Assembly: GCF_026236535.1 (NCBI RefSeq)
Contig: NZ_JAHTMW010000002.1
Coordinates: 496,001-560,000, forward strand
DNA from: Streptomyces sp. SKN60
GTDB lineage: Bacteria > Actinomycetota > Actinomycetes > Streptomycetales > Streptomycetaceae
Direction: 5' to 3'
DNA: 64,000 nt
The position numbers and the translations under genes were made by a program. The notes under the pieces were generated by a model. That model was not told the origin of the DNA. It did no database searches and saw nothing but the letters and a program-made list of their open reading frames with translations. Shown one piece after another: positions 1-8,629 of this stretch (positions are counted from its first letter, which is position 1; every line of letters starts with the position of its first letter).

Positions 1-281
1 AAGGGCAGCGCGAGCGCGACGCAGGCCCGGATCAGGTCCATGGAGACGAGCAGGGCGCGCCGGGAGACGCGGTCGGCGAGGGCGGTGGCGAGCGGTGCGA
101 TCAGCACGTACGCGAGCATCTTGATCGCCAGGGCGGTGCCGAGGACGGCGGAGGCGTCGGCCCCGGCGAGGTCGTAGGCGAGGAGGCCGAGGGCGACGGT
201 CGCGAGGCCGGTGCCGACGAGGGCGACGACCTGGGCGGTGAACAGATGGCGGTAGGTGCGGTTGCGCAGGACGGACGGCAT
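1..281 (-). CDS. MFS transporter, N-terminal part (cut by the window edge)
   Basis: Only the first 93 residues are in the window; the 3' end lies beyond position 1. The start is the ATG at 281. The visible part begins MPSVLRNRTYRHLF, has two or three hydrophobic helices, and then ADRVSRRALL, which fits the basic loop (motif A) between helices 2 and 3 of the major facilitator superfamily. It is probably an efflux pump of about 400 residues; the substrate cannot be read. The gene lies 94 bp downstream of an ArsR-family gene on the same strand, and a perfect 24-bp palindrome sits between them at 320-343. This suggests a metal- or metalloid-responsive exporter controlled by that regulator. The family call is secure and the substrate is inference. 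Confidence 0.8.
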   Translation of the reverse strand, partial: MPSVLRNRTYRHLFTAQVVALVGTGLATVALGLLAYDLAGADASAVLGTALAIKMLAYVLIAPLATALADRVSRRALLVSMDLIRACVALALP

Positions 282-319
282 GGGCCACCTCGGGGGCGCG
301 GGTGACTCCACCGTAGCGG

Positions 320-343
320 ACGCGTGCGCATGTGCGCACGCGT
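320..343. promoter_or_regulatory. Perfect palindrome, candidate ArsR operator
   Basis: The sequence ACGCGTGCGCA-TG-TGCGCACGCGT has perfect 11-bp arms and a 2-bp centre. It ends 39 bp upstream of the MFS start codon at 281 and lies just after the ArsR stop at 376. Its position and symmetry fit an operator through which the neighbouring winged-helix repressor controls the exporter from a promoter separate from its own gene. Confidence 0.6.
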
Positions 344-375
344 TGAATCGTCCGACGGGAGAGATCGAGTGGCGC

Positions 376-756
376 TCAGTCGTGCCAGGGCTCGCCCGTC
401 ACCTGGTGGTCGGCATGGCTGATGGCCTCGACGACCAGGCGCTTCATATGCCCGTCGGGCAGCGAGTAGACCACCCGCCGGCCCTCCTTGCGGGACTCCA
501 CCAGACCGCCGAGGCGCAGCTTGGCCAGGTGCTGGCTGACGGCGGGGCGGGCGGCGGCGACGCTCTCGGCGAGCGCGCTGACGTCGGACTCGGCGCGCGA
601 GAGCAGCCACACCAGATGCAGCCGGGTGGGATCGGAGAGCAGCCCGAAGACACGGGCGGCGGCGTCGAGCTCGCGGACGCCGGGGGTGTGCTCATGGGCG
701 CGCGGGTGGGCGCCCTTCGGGTCTGCCGGTTCGGGGTCGCCGTCACGTGAGGCCAT
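376..756 (-). CDS. ArsR-family winged-helix regulator
   Basis: This is a 126-residue protein beginning MASRDGDPEPADPKG. The middle carries the family signature: FGLLSDPTRLHLVWLL, followed by the recognition region ARPAVSQHLAKLRLGGLVESRKEGRRVVYSL with a typical wing. These proteins are dimeric repressors that leave DNA on binding metal or another signal. The segment HPRAHEH near the N-terminus and DGHMKRLVVEAISHADHQ near the C-terminus are histidine-rich and could provide metal ligands; no classic CxC site is present, so a zinc- or nickel-type sensor is more likely than arsenite. An ATG 30 codons upstream is in frame but lies in the upstream repeat region and is less likely as the start. The gene precedes the MFS exporter. 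Confidence 0.87.
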   Translation of the reverse strand: MASRDGDPEPADPKGAHPRAHEHTPGVRELDAAARVFGLLSDPTRLHLVWLLSRAESDVSALAESVAAARPAVSQHLAKLRLGGLVESRKEGRRVVYSLPDGHMKRLVVEAISHADHQVTGEPWHD

Positions 757-802
757 GGGGGCATCGTAGGCACGCTCGCCGACACTCGACCCCATCCGCC
801 GG

Positions 803-943
803 TCCCGGAGCGACGACTTCCGCCGTCCCGGACCGAAAGGTTCCACTCCTCCCGGACCGACAGGTTCCGCCCGTCCTGGACCGGCACGTTCCGCCCGTCC
901 CGGACCGGCGACTTCCGTCGTCCCGGACCGGCGGCTTCCGCGG
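803..943. repeat. Six tandem 23/24-bp units in an intergenic region
   Basis: Units begin at 803, 826, 850, 874, 898 and 921, and each starts TCCCGGACCGNN or a close variant (TCCTGGACC in the fourth). Units are 23 or 24 bp long and differ mainly at positions 11-15. Mixed unit length and lack of reading-frame conservation argue against coding. The array separates the ArsR gene from the serine hydrolase gene. Confidence 0.75.
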
Positions 944-982
944 TCGCGCCGCCCGCGCCACGGTTAGACCTCCCTGGTGGAC

Positions 983-2038
983 ATGAACACGACCCTCGCC
1001 GTTCCCCGCATCGAACGGCTCCTTCAGGACGGGGTCCGCGCCCAGGTGTTCCCGGGGGCCGTGTGGGCGGTCGGGGACGCCGGCGGTGCGGTGGCGGGCG
1101 GGGGCGTCGGGGCGCTCGCACCCGGCGGCGAACCGGCGGGCGCCGACGCGCTGTTCGACCTCGCGAGCCTCACCAAGATCATCGCCGTGTGGCCGGTCGT
1201 CGGCACCCTGGTGGAGAGCGGGAAGCTGCCCCTCGACGTACCCCTGGGCGACTTCTGGCCGGAGGCGGCGGGCCATCCGCTGGGCGACGTCACGCCGTTG
1301 CAGCTGCTCACCCACACCGCCGGGCTGCCGCTGCGCGCCAACCTCCGCGCGCTGTACGGCTCGGACCCGCAGGACGTACGGGACGGGGTCGTCCGGGAGC
1401 GGTTGCGGCGGCGGCCCGGCGAGGCGGTGGAGTACACCGACCGGGCGGCGCTCCTGCTCGGCTATCTCGCCGAGTTCCTGACCGGCGGCCGGCCGCTGCG
1501 CGAACTGGCCGCGACCCGGGTGTGGCAGCCGCTCGGGATGGCGCAGACCCGGTACGGGCCGCTGCCGCCGGAGCTCGTCGCGCGGGCCGCGCCGACCGAG
1601 TACGACGAGGAGACCGGCGCCCATCTGCGGGGCACCGTCCACGACTTCTCGACCCGGCTGCTCGGCGGGGCGTGCGGGATCGCGGGGACCTTCGCCACCG
1701 CCGGGGACCTGGGGCGCTTCCTGCGGCAGGTGCTCGATCCCGTACGGCCGCCGTTCGGGGCGGAGTGGACGGCGGCGTCGCTGCGCGTGCGGACCGGCGA
1801 ACTCGCCCCGCCCCGCGGCCTGTTCTGGCATCTCGCGCCGGGCACGACGGCCCGCGACGACATCTGGGCGCACTACGGCTTCACCGGCACCGGGATGTGG
1901 GTGAGCCCGGCGCGCGGCCGGTGGGCCGTCCTGCTCACCAACAAGCTGTACTTCACGCGCGCGACGGGCCCGATCACCCGGGTCCGGGACGTCTTCCGCG
2001 CGACCGCGTTCCCGCCGCGCACACCCCTCCGCCCGTGA
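983..2038 (+). CDS. Serine hydrolase of the beta-lactamase / penicillin-binding-protein-like family
   Basis: This 351-residue protein belongs to the class C beta-lactamase-like fold (COG1680 type: esterases, D-aminopeptidases and related enzymes). The catalytic motif SLTK is at about residues 62-65 in DLASLTKIIAV, the tyrosine motif YTD is at about 151, and HYGFTG at about 297 takes the place of the usual third motif. No signal peptide is evident, so it is probably cytoplasmic, which favours an esterase or transesterase over a cell-wall enzyme. A GTG two codons upstream (977) is an alternative start; neither start has a strong ribosome site. It may be transcribed with the YrdC-like gene that follows after about 100 bp. 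The substrate is unknown. Confidence 0.83.
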   Translation: MNTTLAVPRIERLLQDGVRAQVFPGAVWAVGDAGGAVAGGGVGALAPGGEPAGADALFDLASLTKIIAVWPVVGTLVESGKLPLDVPLGDFWPEAAGHPLGDVTPLQLLTHTAGLPLRANLRALYGSDPQDVRDGVVRERLRRRPGEAVEYTDRAALLLGYLAEFLTGGRPLRELAATRVWQPLGMAQTRYGPLPPELVARAAPTEYDEETGAHLRGTVHDFSTRLLGGACGIAGTFATAGDLGRFLRQVLDPVRPPFGAEWTAASLRVRTGELAPPRGLFWHLAPGTTARDDIWAHYGFTGTGMWVSPARGRWAVLLTNKLYFTRATGPITRVRDVFRATAFPPRTPLRP

Positions 2039-2140
2039 CGCAACGTGACCGCGGGTGACCGGATCGGGCCGGGATCGTTGCACGCCGTAAACGATCAGGC
2101 AGGCGAGGCGGGGGCGCCGAGGAGCAGCGGAGGTACGACG

Positions 2141-2938
2141 GTGGGAGACGAACGGACGGCACTGATGACGGAACCGGCGACGGAGCACGCGCCCCGAGGG
2201 ACGATCGCAGGACCCGGGGACGTACGGGCGGCGGCCGACGAACTGGCCCGGGGCCGTGTGGTGTTGCACGGCTTCGGCACCGTCCACGCGCTGACCGCCC
2301 GCCCCGACCGGGAGGGCATCGCCCTGGTGAACCGGCTGACGGGCCGCCCGGACGGGCGGGCCGGCAGCGTCACCACCGTGCCCGACGCGCTGCCCGGGCT
2401 CTTCGACTGGACCCGGCTGCCCGCCGAACTGCCGCGCCGGCAGGTGCGGTCGCTGATGGACGAGCTGTACGAGCTGGGGCCGTTCGGCTTCCGGGGCCCG
2501 GCCGCGGACGCGGTGCCGGAGCGGCTGACCGCCGTACGGGACGGGGTGCGCACCGCCCGGGTCGTCGCGCCGGGCCGGCACTGCCCGTCGAACGCCTTCC
2601 TCGCCGCCGCGCTCGACCGCGCCGGTACGGGCCTGCTGTGCACCGCCTCCGCCGACCGCTCGCGGGAACTCCCGCCCCACGTACGGATCCTGACGCATGC
2701 CGGTGACACATCGGCGCGGGAGCGCTTCCCGCATCACGCGCCGGTGCCGGTGACCGTCGTGGCCTTCCACCGCGCGGCGGGGTACGGCCGGGCGGGGCTG
2801 CCCGCGCTGATCCTGGAGCGGCCGGGTTCGCTGTCCGCCGAGCACCTGCGGTCGGTGGCCGCGAACCACGGCTTCGCGCTCGCCCCGGCCGTCCCTCGGG
2901 CGGAGGCGCGGGTCTACGCACCCTCCGTACGGCGGTAG
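2141..2938 (+). CDS. Sua5/YciO/YrdC-like protein
   Basis: This 265-residue protein shows the YrdC pattern in its second half: CPSNAFLAAALDRAG followed by LLCTASADRS, resembling the SN and SANRS elements with which Sua5/TsaC proteins bind RNA or nucleotide. The family makes threonylcarbamoyl-AMP for tRNA t6A, but the N-terminal KRxxx region of true TsaC is not recognisable, so this is probably a divergent paralogue of unknown role. The GTG at 2141 was chosen because GGAGG lies 7 bp upstream; ATG 2165 is the alternative. The last 25 bp overlap the 3' end of the convergent TetR gene. Confidence 0.6.
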   Translation: MGDERTALMTEPATEHAPRGTIAGPGDVRAAADELARGRVVLHGFGTVHALTARPDREGIALVNRLTGRPDGRAGSVTTVPDALPGLFDWTRLPAELPRRQVRSLMDELYELGPFGFRGPAADAVPERLTAVRDGVRTARVVAPGRHCPSNAFLAAALDRAGTGLLCTASADRSRELPPHVRILTHAGDTSARERFPHHAPVPVTVVAFHRAAGYGRAGLPALILERPGSLSAEHLRSVAANHGFALAPAVPRAEARVYAPSVRR

Positions 2939-3609
2939 GCACGCAGGAAGGCGCCGACGCCGCCGCGCAGAAGGCGGTCGGTCTCGTCCTCCGGGAGCGG
3001 CAGCAGGCCGTAGATGGAGCGCTGGAGGACGGCGGCCGAGGTGAGCGCCGGGAAGTGGACGGCGGCGAGCGCGGCGTCGCCGTGCAGGTCGAGCAGCCCG
3101 GCGTCCTCCAGGGCGGCGAGGGCGGCGGTGAAGGCGTGGGCGACGGGGACCGGGCCGGCCTCCCGCCAGGCGGTCATGACCTCCTCGGGCATGTGTCCGG
3201 CATCGGCGTGGATGTGCCGGACGAGGGCGAAGTGGTCCTGGTACTCGCCGATGAGGTCGGTGAACGCGCGGGCGAGGGCGACCAGGTCCCGTTCGAGGTC
3301 GTCGGGGTGGGGCGGGCGCGCGGGATCGAGGAGCGCGTGGAGGCGGGCGAGCTGGGCGTCCCGCACCTCGTTGGCCGTCCAGGTGACGACGGTGCGGAAC
3401 AGCAGGGCCTTGCCGCCCGGGAAGTGGTTGTAGAGCGTGCGCGTCGACACGTCCGCGGCGGCGGCGATGGCGTCGACCGAGGCCCGCGCGTAGCCCTCGC
3501 GGCCGAAGACCCCGCAGGCCGCGCGGACGATGGCGAGCTGTTTCTCCAGCTTGCGGGGCGGGACCTCGCGCTTGGCGCGCTCCATCCAGGCGTCGTTGCT
3601 GCTGCTCAT
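2914..3609 (-). CDS. TetR-family repressor of the FMN-reductase/MFS operon
   Basis: This is a 231-residue protein. The N-terminal HTH (about residues 25-70) reads AACGVFGREGYARASVDAIAAAADVSTRTLYNHFPGGKALLF, the standard TetR recognition helix with LYNHF; the C-terminal domain is the variable ligand pocket. The gene diverges from a reductase-exporter pair, and the 76-bp gap to its start contains two inverted CAACG-NN-CGTTG sites (3640-3679) that very probably are its operators, so it should repress both directions. Its 3' end overlaps the YrdC-like gene by 25 bp tail to tail. The inducer is unknown; exported drugs or quinone-like electrophiles are plausible given the targets. Confidence 0.9.
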   Translation of the reverse strand: MSSSNDAWMERAKREVPPRKLEKQLAIVRAACGVFGREGYARASVDAIAAAADVSTRTLYNHFPGGKALLFRTVVTWTANEVRDAQLARLHALLDPARPPHPDDLERDLVALARAFTDLIGEYQDHFALVRHIHADAGHMPEEVMTAWREAGPVPVAHAFTAALAALEDAGLLDLHGDAALAAVHFPALTSAAVLQRSIYGLLPLPEDETDRLLRGGVGAFLRAYRRTEGA

Positions 3610-3639
3610 GACGGCACCTTACCCGCGGAACCCCGGACG

Positions 3640-3679
3640 AGTACAACGAGCGTTGCACTTTTTACAACGCTCGTTGTAC
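3640..3679. promoter_or_regulatory. TetR double operator in the divergent promoter
   Basis: GTACAACGAGCGTTG (3640-3654) and its exact reverse complement (3665-3679) face each other across 10 bp. Each arm also contains the smaller dyad CAACG-NN-CGTTG, so there are two half-overlapping dimer sites. They sit between a TetR gene and the FMN-reductase gene and overlap a possible -35 (TTGCAC, 3652-3657). Confidence 0.8.
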
Positions 3680-3737
3680 CTTCCTGGTGTGCCGGAACGC
3701 AGCGGGCGTCCCGGCCGCTCATGGAGGGGGAACAGCC

Positions 3738-4382
3738 ATGTCCACGACCACCACCGAGAACACCGGCGCGCACACCACCGAGAACACCGGCGCGACGGCT
3801 CCGCTGCGGGTCGCCGTCCTCGTCGGCAGCGTCCGCGAGGGGCGCCAGGGCCCCGCCGTCACCGACTGGTTCACCGGCGTCGCCGCCGCGCACGGGGGCC
3901 TGGAGCTCGATGTGATCGACCTCGCCGAGGTCGATCTGCCGCTGGTCATGCCCGGCTGGGGCGGGGAGCTCGACCCGCGCGCCGTCGCCGCGCTCGCCGG
4001 GGTCTCGCCGCGGCTCGCCGCCGCCGACGCCTTCGTGGTCGTGACCCCCGAGTACAACCACAGCTTCCCGGCCGTCCTGAAGAACCTCATCGACTGGCAC
4101 CGCACCGAGTGGTACGCCAAGCCGGTCGGCTTCGTCTCGTACGGCGGCCTCGGCGGCGGCCTGCGCGCGGTCGAGCAGCTCCGGCTGGTCTTCGCCGAGC
4201 TGCACGCCACCACCGTGCGCGACTCGGTCAGCCTGCACGGCCCCTGGTCCGGCCTGGGCGCGGACGGGCAGCCGCTCGACCGCACCGTCGCCGAGGGCGC
4301 CGCCAAGGGCATGCTGGGCCAGCTCACCTGGTGGGGCCGCGCACTGCGCACCGCCCGGGCCGACCTCCCGTACCAGGGCTGA
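3738..4382 (+). CDS. NADPH-dependent FMN reductase-like flavodoxin-fold protein
   Basis: This 214-residue protein belongs to the NADPH-dependent FMN reductase family (ChrR/YieF/azoreductase type). Key features are the phosphate-binding loop LVGSVREGRQGPAV near residue 35 and VVTPEYNHSFPAVLKNLIDWH near 110, the classic flavin-contact segment PEYN, followed by SYGGLGGG. These enzymes reduce quinones, chromate or azo dyes with bound FMN. The start is ATG 3738 with GGAGGGG 8 bp before it. The N-terminus carries a repeated TENTGA(H/T) stretch absent from most relatives. It is first in an operon with the MFS exporter 13 bp downstream and is controlled by the divergent TetR gene, which suggests a detoxify-then-export role. 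Confidence 0.87.
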   Translation: MSTTTTENTGAHTTENTGATAPLRVAVLVGSVREGRQGPAVTDWFTGVAAAHGGLELDVIDLAEVDLPLVMPGWGGELDPRAVAALAGVSPRLAAADAFVVVTPEYNHSFPAVLKNLIDWHRTEWYAKPVGFVSYGGLGGGLRAVEQLRLVFAELHATTVRDSVSLHGPWSGLGADGQPLDRTVAEGAAKGMLGQLTWWGRALRTARADLPYQG

Positions 4383-4395
4383 GGGGGCACCGGCC

Positions 4396-5823
4396 ATGAC
4401 CTCCGCACCGCCCCGTACCGGACCCGTCGCCCCTTCGGGGCAGGCGGTCCCGGGCGGACCGACCGGCACCGCGCTCAACCGGGTCCTCGCCGTCACCGTC
4501 CTCGGCTCCGTCATGGCGGTCCTGGACATGACCATCGTCAATGTGGCGCTGCGCAGCCTCTCGGACGCCTTCCAGGCTCCGCTGACCACCATTCAGTGGA
4601 CCGCCACCGCCTACACCCTGGCGCTCGCCGCCGTCATCCCGACCGCCGCCTGGGCGATGGGCCGGATCGGCGCCCGCCGCACCTATCTCACCGCGCTCGT
4701 CCTCTTCACCCTCGGCTCGCTGCTCGCCGCGCTCGCCTGGGACGCGGGCAGTCTGATCGCGTTCCGGGCCGTGCAGGGGCTCGGCGGCGGGCTGCTCATG
4801 CCGGTCGGCATGACGATGGTCATGCGCGCCGCCGATCCGGAACGGATGGGCCGGGCGATGGCGATCGGCGGACTGCCGATCCTGGTCGGCCCGGTCATCG
4901 GGCCCACCCTCGGCGGCTGGCTGGTCGACGCCGCGACCTGGCACTGGATCTTCCTGGTCAACCTGCCGCTCGGCGCGCTCGCCCTCGTCCTCGCCACCCG
5001 GCTGCTGCGTCCCGACGCGCCGCGCGCCGGCGCCCCGGTGCCCCGGCTCGACGTACCGGGCCTGCTGATGCTCTCCCCCGGGCTCGCGCTGCTCCTGTAC
5101 GGGCTCGCGCGGGGCGGCGAGGACGGCGACCCGACCGCGCCCGGGGCGCTGCTGCCCGCGCTCGCCGGACTCGTCCTCGTGGCGGGTTTCGTACGGCGGG
5201 CCCTGACGGCCCGTGAGCCGCTGCTCGACCTGCGGCTGCTCCGCGACCGCACCTTCGCCGCGGGCATCGGCACCCTCGCCCTGTTCACCTGCGGCTACTT
5301 CGGCTCGATGCTGCTCGCTCCGGTGTACTGGCAGTCGGTGCGCGGGTTCACCGCGAGCACCGCCGGGCTGCTCTCCGTACCCGTCGGGCTCACCGTCGGC
5401 CTGACGATGCAGCTCGCCGCCCGGCGCATCGACCGGACCGCGCCCCGGCGGCTGATCCCGCTCGGTGTCGCCCTCGGCGCGCTCGGGATGGGGCTGATCG
5501 CCGTACAGGCCGGGATCCCGGGCGTGGCGGTCTGGCGGCCGGTCGCGGCGGCGATGCTGATGGGCGTCGGCTCGGGCATCGTCCTGATGCCGACGATGAC
5601 CACCGCGAGCCGCGACCTGCCGAAGGACCGGCTGGCCGCCGCGAGCACCGCGCTGAGCATCAACTCGCAGCTCGGCGCGTCCATCGGCACCGCCCTCTGC
5701 TCGGTGGTCCTCGCCTCGGCCGGCACCGACCCGGCCGGCTTCCGGCTCACCTACGCGGTCGCGGCGGCCCTCATCGCCCTGGCCGTCCTGCCCGCGCTGC
5801 TCCTGCCGGGCCGCCGGGCCTGA
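4396..5823 (+). CDS. MFS drug exporter, DHA2 (EmrB/QacA) type, 14 helices
   Basis: This 475-residue protein matches the 14-helix drug:proton antiporter subfamily in length and pattern. The first helix is VLAVTVLGSVMAVLDMTIVN, with the conserved acidic residue (motif D1 LDMTIVNVAL). Motif A-like GRIGARRTYL follows helix 2, and GGLPILVGPVIGPTLGGWLVD carries motif C, typical of exporters, in helix 5. It sits 13 bp after the flavin reductase gene and is probably translated from the same mRNA. The substrate is unknown; the TetR regulator and reductase suggest a redox-active or aromatic toxin. Confidence 0.9.
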   Translation: MTSAPPRTGPVAPSGQAVPGGPTGTALNRVLAVTVLGSVMAVLDMTIVNVALRSLSDAFQAPLTTIQWTATAYTLALAAVIPTAAWAMGRIGARRTYLTALVLFTLGSLLAALAWDAGSLIAFRAVQGLGGGLLMPVGMTMVMRAADPERMGRAMAIGGLPILVGPVIGPTLGGWLVDAATWHWIFLVNLPLGALALVLATRLLRPDAPRAGAPVPRLDVPGLLMLSPGLALLLYGLARGGEDGDPTAPGALLPALAGLVLVAGFVRRALTAREPLLDLRLLRDRTFAAGIGTLALFTCGYFGSMLLAPVYWQSVRGFTASTAGLLSVPVGLTVGLTMQLAARRIDRTAPRRLIPLGVALGALGMGLIAVQAGIPGVAVWRPVAAAMLMGVGSGIVLMPTMTTASRDLPKDRLAAASTALSINSQLGASIGTALCSVVLASAGTDPAGFRLTYAVAAALIALAVLPALLLPGRRA

Positions 5824-5840
5824 GGCCTGCTTCCGGCGCC

Positions 5841-5873
5841 GTGGCGGCGTCAGCCCTTGGCTGACGTCGCCAC
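5841..5873. terminator. Hairpin between the MFS gene and kdpC
   Basis: GTGGCGGCGTCAGCC pairs with GGCTGACGTCGCCAC (14 of 15 bases) across a 3-base loop. It overlaps the last codons and stop of kdpC (stop at 5850) and lies 18 bp after the MFS stop, so it could end transcription from both directions. There is no T-tract. Confidence 0.55.
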
Positions 5874-6494
5874 GAGGTTCTTCAGCGCGATGTTGAGCCG
5901 GAGGACGTTGACCCGGGGTTCGCCGATGAAGCCGAGGATCCGGTCGTCGGTGTGGTCGGCGACGAGCTTGTCGACCTGGGCGACGGTGAAGTGGTTCCGC
6001 TGGGCGACCCGGTGGATCTGGAGCTTGGCGTACTCCGGGGAGATGTGCGGGTCGAGGCCGGAGCCGGAGGAGGTGACGGCGTCGGCGGGGACGTCGGACG
6101 GCTGCACCTTGTAGTCGGCGGTGGAGTTGTCCTTGACGACGGCGGCCTTGGCGTCCGTGACCCACTTGATCAGGTCCTGGTTGTCGCCGGAGCGGTTGGT
6201 CGCGCCCGACAGGATGATCTTGTACTGGGTGTTGACGGAGTTGGCGCCGAGACCGTTCGACGGGCGCGACTGGAACCACTTGAGGTCCTGGTAGCTCTGG
6301 CCGATGAGTTCGGAGCCGACGACCTTTCCGCTGGTGTCCTTGATCTCGGAGCCGTTGGCCTTGCCGGGGAAGGCGAGTTGGGCGATGCCGGTGACGGCGA
6401 GCGGGTAGAGCACGCCGAGCACGACGGTGAGGACGAGGAGGGCGCGGAGTCCGGCCCAGAGCAACCGTCCTGCGTTTCCAACAGAGTTGTTCAT
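5850..6494 (-). CDS. kdpC: KdpC, accessory subunit of the Kdp potassium ATPase
   Basis: This 214-residue protein has one N-terminal membrane helix (LLWAGLRALLVLTVVLGVLYPLAVTGIAQLAFP) and the family's soluble domain with GSELIGQSY, WFQSRPSNGLGANSVNTQY and SGSGLDPHISPEYA. KdpC stabilises the KdpFABC complex and raises its K+ and ATP affinity. It is the last gene of the operon, 17 bp after kdpB. Length and motifs are full; nothing is missing. kdpD and kdpE, often next in line, are absent here. Confidence 0.96.
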   Translation of the reverse strand: MNNSVGNAGRLLWAGLRALLVLTVVLGVLYPLAVTGIAQLAFPGKANGSEIKDTSGKVVGSELIGQSYQDLKWFQSRPSNGLGANSVNTQYKIILSGATNRSGDNQDLIKWVTDAKAAVVKDNSTADYKVQPSDVPADAVTSSGSGLDPHISPEYAKLQIHRVAQRNHFTVAQVDKLVADHTDDRILGFIGEPRVNVLRLNIALKNLVATSAKG

Positions 6495-6511
6495 GGTTGG
6501 TCCTGAAGTCC

Positions 6512-8629
6512 TCAGCCGATTCCGGGGATGAGAGAGATGAGCAGGTCGATGAGTTTGATGCCGATGAACGGGGCGATGAGGCCGCCGAGTCCGTAGAGGC
6601 CGAGGTTGCGGCGGAGCATCGAGTCGGCGCTGCTCGGCCGGTAGTGGACGCCCTTCAGGGCGAGCGGCACGAGGGCGATGATGATCAGTGCGTTGAAGAT
6701 GACGGCGGACAGGATCGCGGACTCGGGCGAGGCCAGGCCCATGATGTTGAGCTTTTCCAGGCCGGGGTAGGCGACGGCGAACATCGCGGGGATGATCGCG
6801 AAGTACTTCGCCACGTCATTGGCGACGGAGAAGGTGGTGAGCGCGCCTCGGGTGATGAGGAGTTGCTTGCCGATCTCGACGATCTCGATGAGCTTGGTGG
6901 GGTTGGAGTCGAGGTCGACCATGTTGCCGGCCTCCTTCGCGGCCGACGTGCCGGTGTTCATCGCGACGCCGACGTCGGCCTGGGCGAGGGCGGGTGCGTC
7001 GTTGGTGCCGTCGCCGGTCATCGCGACGAGCTTGCCGCCGGCCTGCTCGCGCTTGATGAGGGCCATCTTGTCCTCGGGGGTGGCCTCGGCGAGGAAGTCG
7101 TCGACGCCCGCCTCTTCGGCGATGGCCTTCGCGGTCAGCGGGTTGTCACCCGTGATCATGACCGTCTTGATGCCCATGCGCCGCAGCTCCTCGAACCGCT
7201 CCCGCATGCCGTCCTTGACGACGTCCTTCAGATGGATGACACCGAGGACACGCGCGCCCTCGCCGTCCGCCACAGCCACGAGCAGCGGCGTGCCACCAGC
7301 CTGCGCAATGCGGTCGGTGAGCTGCTGTGCGTCTTCGGCGACATGACCGCCCTGCTCCTCCACCCAGGCCACGACCGAACCGGCCGCGCCCTTCCTGACC
7401 TTGCGGCCGTCCACGTCCACGCCCGACATGCGGGTCTGGGCGGTGAACTCGACCCACGTGGCGTGCGCGAGCTCGCTCTGGTGGCGCTCGCGCAGCCCGT
7501 ACTTCTCCTTGGCCAGGACCACGATCGAACGGCCCTCGGGCGTCTCGTCCGCGAGCGAGGAGAGCTGGGCGGCATCGGCGACCTCCGCCTCCGTCGTCCC
7601 GCGCACGGGCACGAACTCGGCGGCCTGGCGGTTGCCGAGGGTGATCGTGCCCGTCTTGTCGAGGAGAAGGGTGGACACGTCGCCGGCGGCCTCGACGGCC
7701 CGGCCGGACATGGCGAGCACGTTGCGCTGCACCAGGCGGTCCATGCCGGCGATGCCGATCGCGGAGAGCAGCGCGCCGATCGTCGTCGGGATCAGGCAGA
7801 CGAGGAGAGCCGTCAGGACGATCATCGAGGTCTGCTTGTCGGCACCCGCGTAGATCGCGAACGGTTTGAGGGTGACCACGGCGAGCAGGAAGACGATCGT
7901 CAGCGAGGCGAGCAGGATGTTGAGGGCGATCTCGTTGGGGGTCTTCTGCCGGGCGGCGCCCTCGACCAGGTTGATCATCCGGTCGATGAACGTCTCACCG
8001 GGCTTCGTCGTGATCTTGATGACGACCCGGTCGGACAGCACCTTGGTCCCGCCCGTGACAGCACAGCGGTCACCACCCGACTCACGGATGACGGGCGCGG
8101 ACTCACCCGTGATGGCGGACTCGTCGACGCTCGCGACACCTTCGACGACATCGCCGTCGCCGGGGATGACGTCACCGGCCTCGCAGACCACAAGGTCACC
8201 GATCGTCAGCTCGGTGCCGGGCACCCGCTCCTCGCCCGTCTTGGTGATCCGCCGGGCGACGGTGTCGGTCTTGGCCTTGCGCAGCGTGTCGGCCTGGGCC
8301 TTGCCCCGGCCCTCCGCCACGGCCTCCGCCAGGTTGGCGAAGATCGTGGTCAGCCACAGCCAGGCGGTGATCGCCCACCCGAACCAGTCGGTGGGGTTCT
8401 TCACCGCCAGCACGGTGGTGACCACCGAGCCGACCAGAACCACGAACATCACCGGCGACTTGACCATCACGCGCGGGTCGAGCTTGCGCAGGGCGTCGGG
8501 AAGGGACTTGACCAGCTGCTTCGGGTCGAACAGACCCCCGCCGACCCGGCCGCCCCCGTCGGCGTCCTCCTGGTGCGGAGGCCGGGGCGCGTCCTCGTGA
8601 GGGGCGCGGGTAGGTGTGAGGGTGCTCAT
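6512..8629 (-). CDS. kdpB: KdpB, catalytic P-type ATPase subunit
   Basis: This 705-residue protein has all the key P-type elements: the TGES loop in [12 protein letters not shown], the phosphorylation motif [10 protein letters not shown], the nucleotide region KGAAGSV, and the hinge [20 protein letters not shown]. It hydrolyses ATP to drive K+ passed from KdpA. The N-terminus has a proline- and histidine-rich extension ([18 protein letters not shown]) of about 40 residues compared with E. coli, common in actinomycetes. The start is ATG 8629, which overlaps the kdpA stop by 4 bp (ATGA), so translation is coupled. Confidence 0.97.
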   Translation of the reverse strand: MSTLTPTRAPHEDAPRPPHQEDADGGGRVGGGLFDPKQLVKSLPDALRKLDPRVMVKSPVMFVVLVGSVVTTVLAVKNPTDWFGWAITAWLWLTTIFANLAEAVAEGRGKAQADTLRKAKTDTVARRITKTGEERVPGTELTIGDLVVCEAGDVIPGDGDVVEGVASVDESAITGESAPVIRESGGDRCAVTGGTKVLSDRVVIKITTKPGETFIDRMINLVEGAARQKTPNEIALNILLASLTIVFLLAVVTLKPFAIYAGADKQTSMIVLTALLVCLIPTTIGALLSAIGIAGMDRLVQRNVLAMSGRAVEAAGDVSTLLLDKTGTITLGNRQAAEFVPVRGTTEAEVADAAQLSSLADETPEGRSIVVLAKEKYGLRERHQSELAHATWVEFTAQTRMSGVDVDGRKVRKGAAGSVVAWVEEQGGHVAEDAQQLTDRIAQAGGTPLLVAVADGEGARVLGVIHLKDVVKDGMRERFEELRRMGIKTVMITGDNPLTAKAIAEEAGVDDFLAEATPEDKMALIKREQAGGKLVAMTGDGTNDAPALAQADVGVAMNTGTSAAKEAGNMVDLDSNPTKLIEIVEIGKQLLITRGALTTFSVANDVAKYFAIIPAMFAVAYPGLEKLNIMGLASPESAILSAVIFNALIIIALVPLALKGVHYRPSSADSMLRRNLGLYGLGGLIAPFIGIKLIDLLISLIPGIG

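Noticed and set aside
803..943. CRISPR-like array
   Set aside because: The 23/24-bp units are directly adjacent with no unique spacers.
743..3658. Minus-strand open frame of about 970 codons across the hydrolase and YrdC-like genes
   Set aside because: The translation is Arg/Pro/Gly-rich with no domain and it runs opposite well-supported plus-strand genes.
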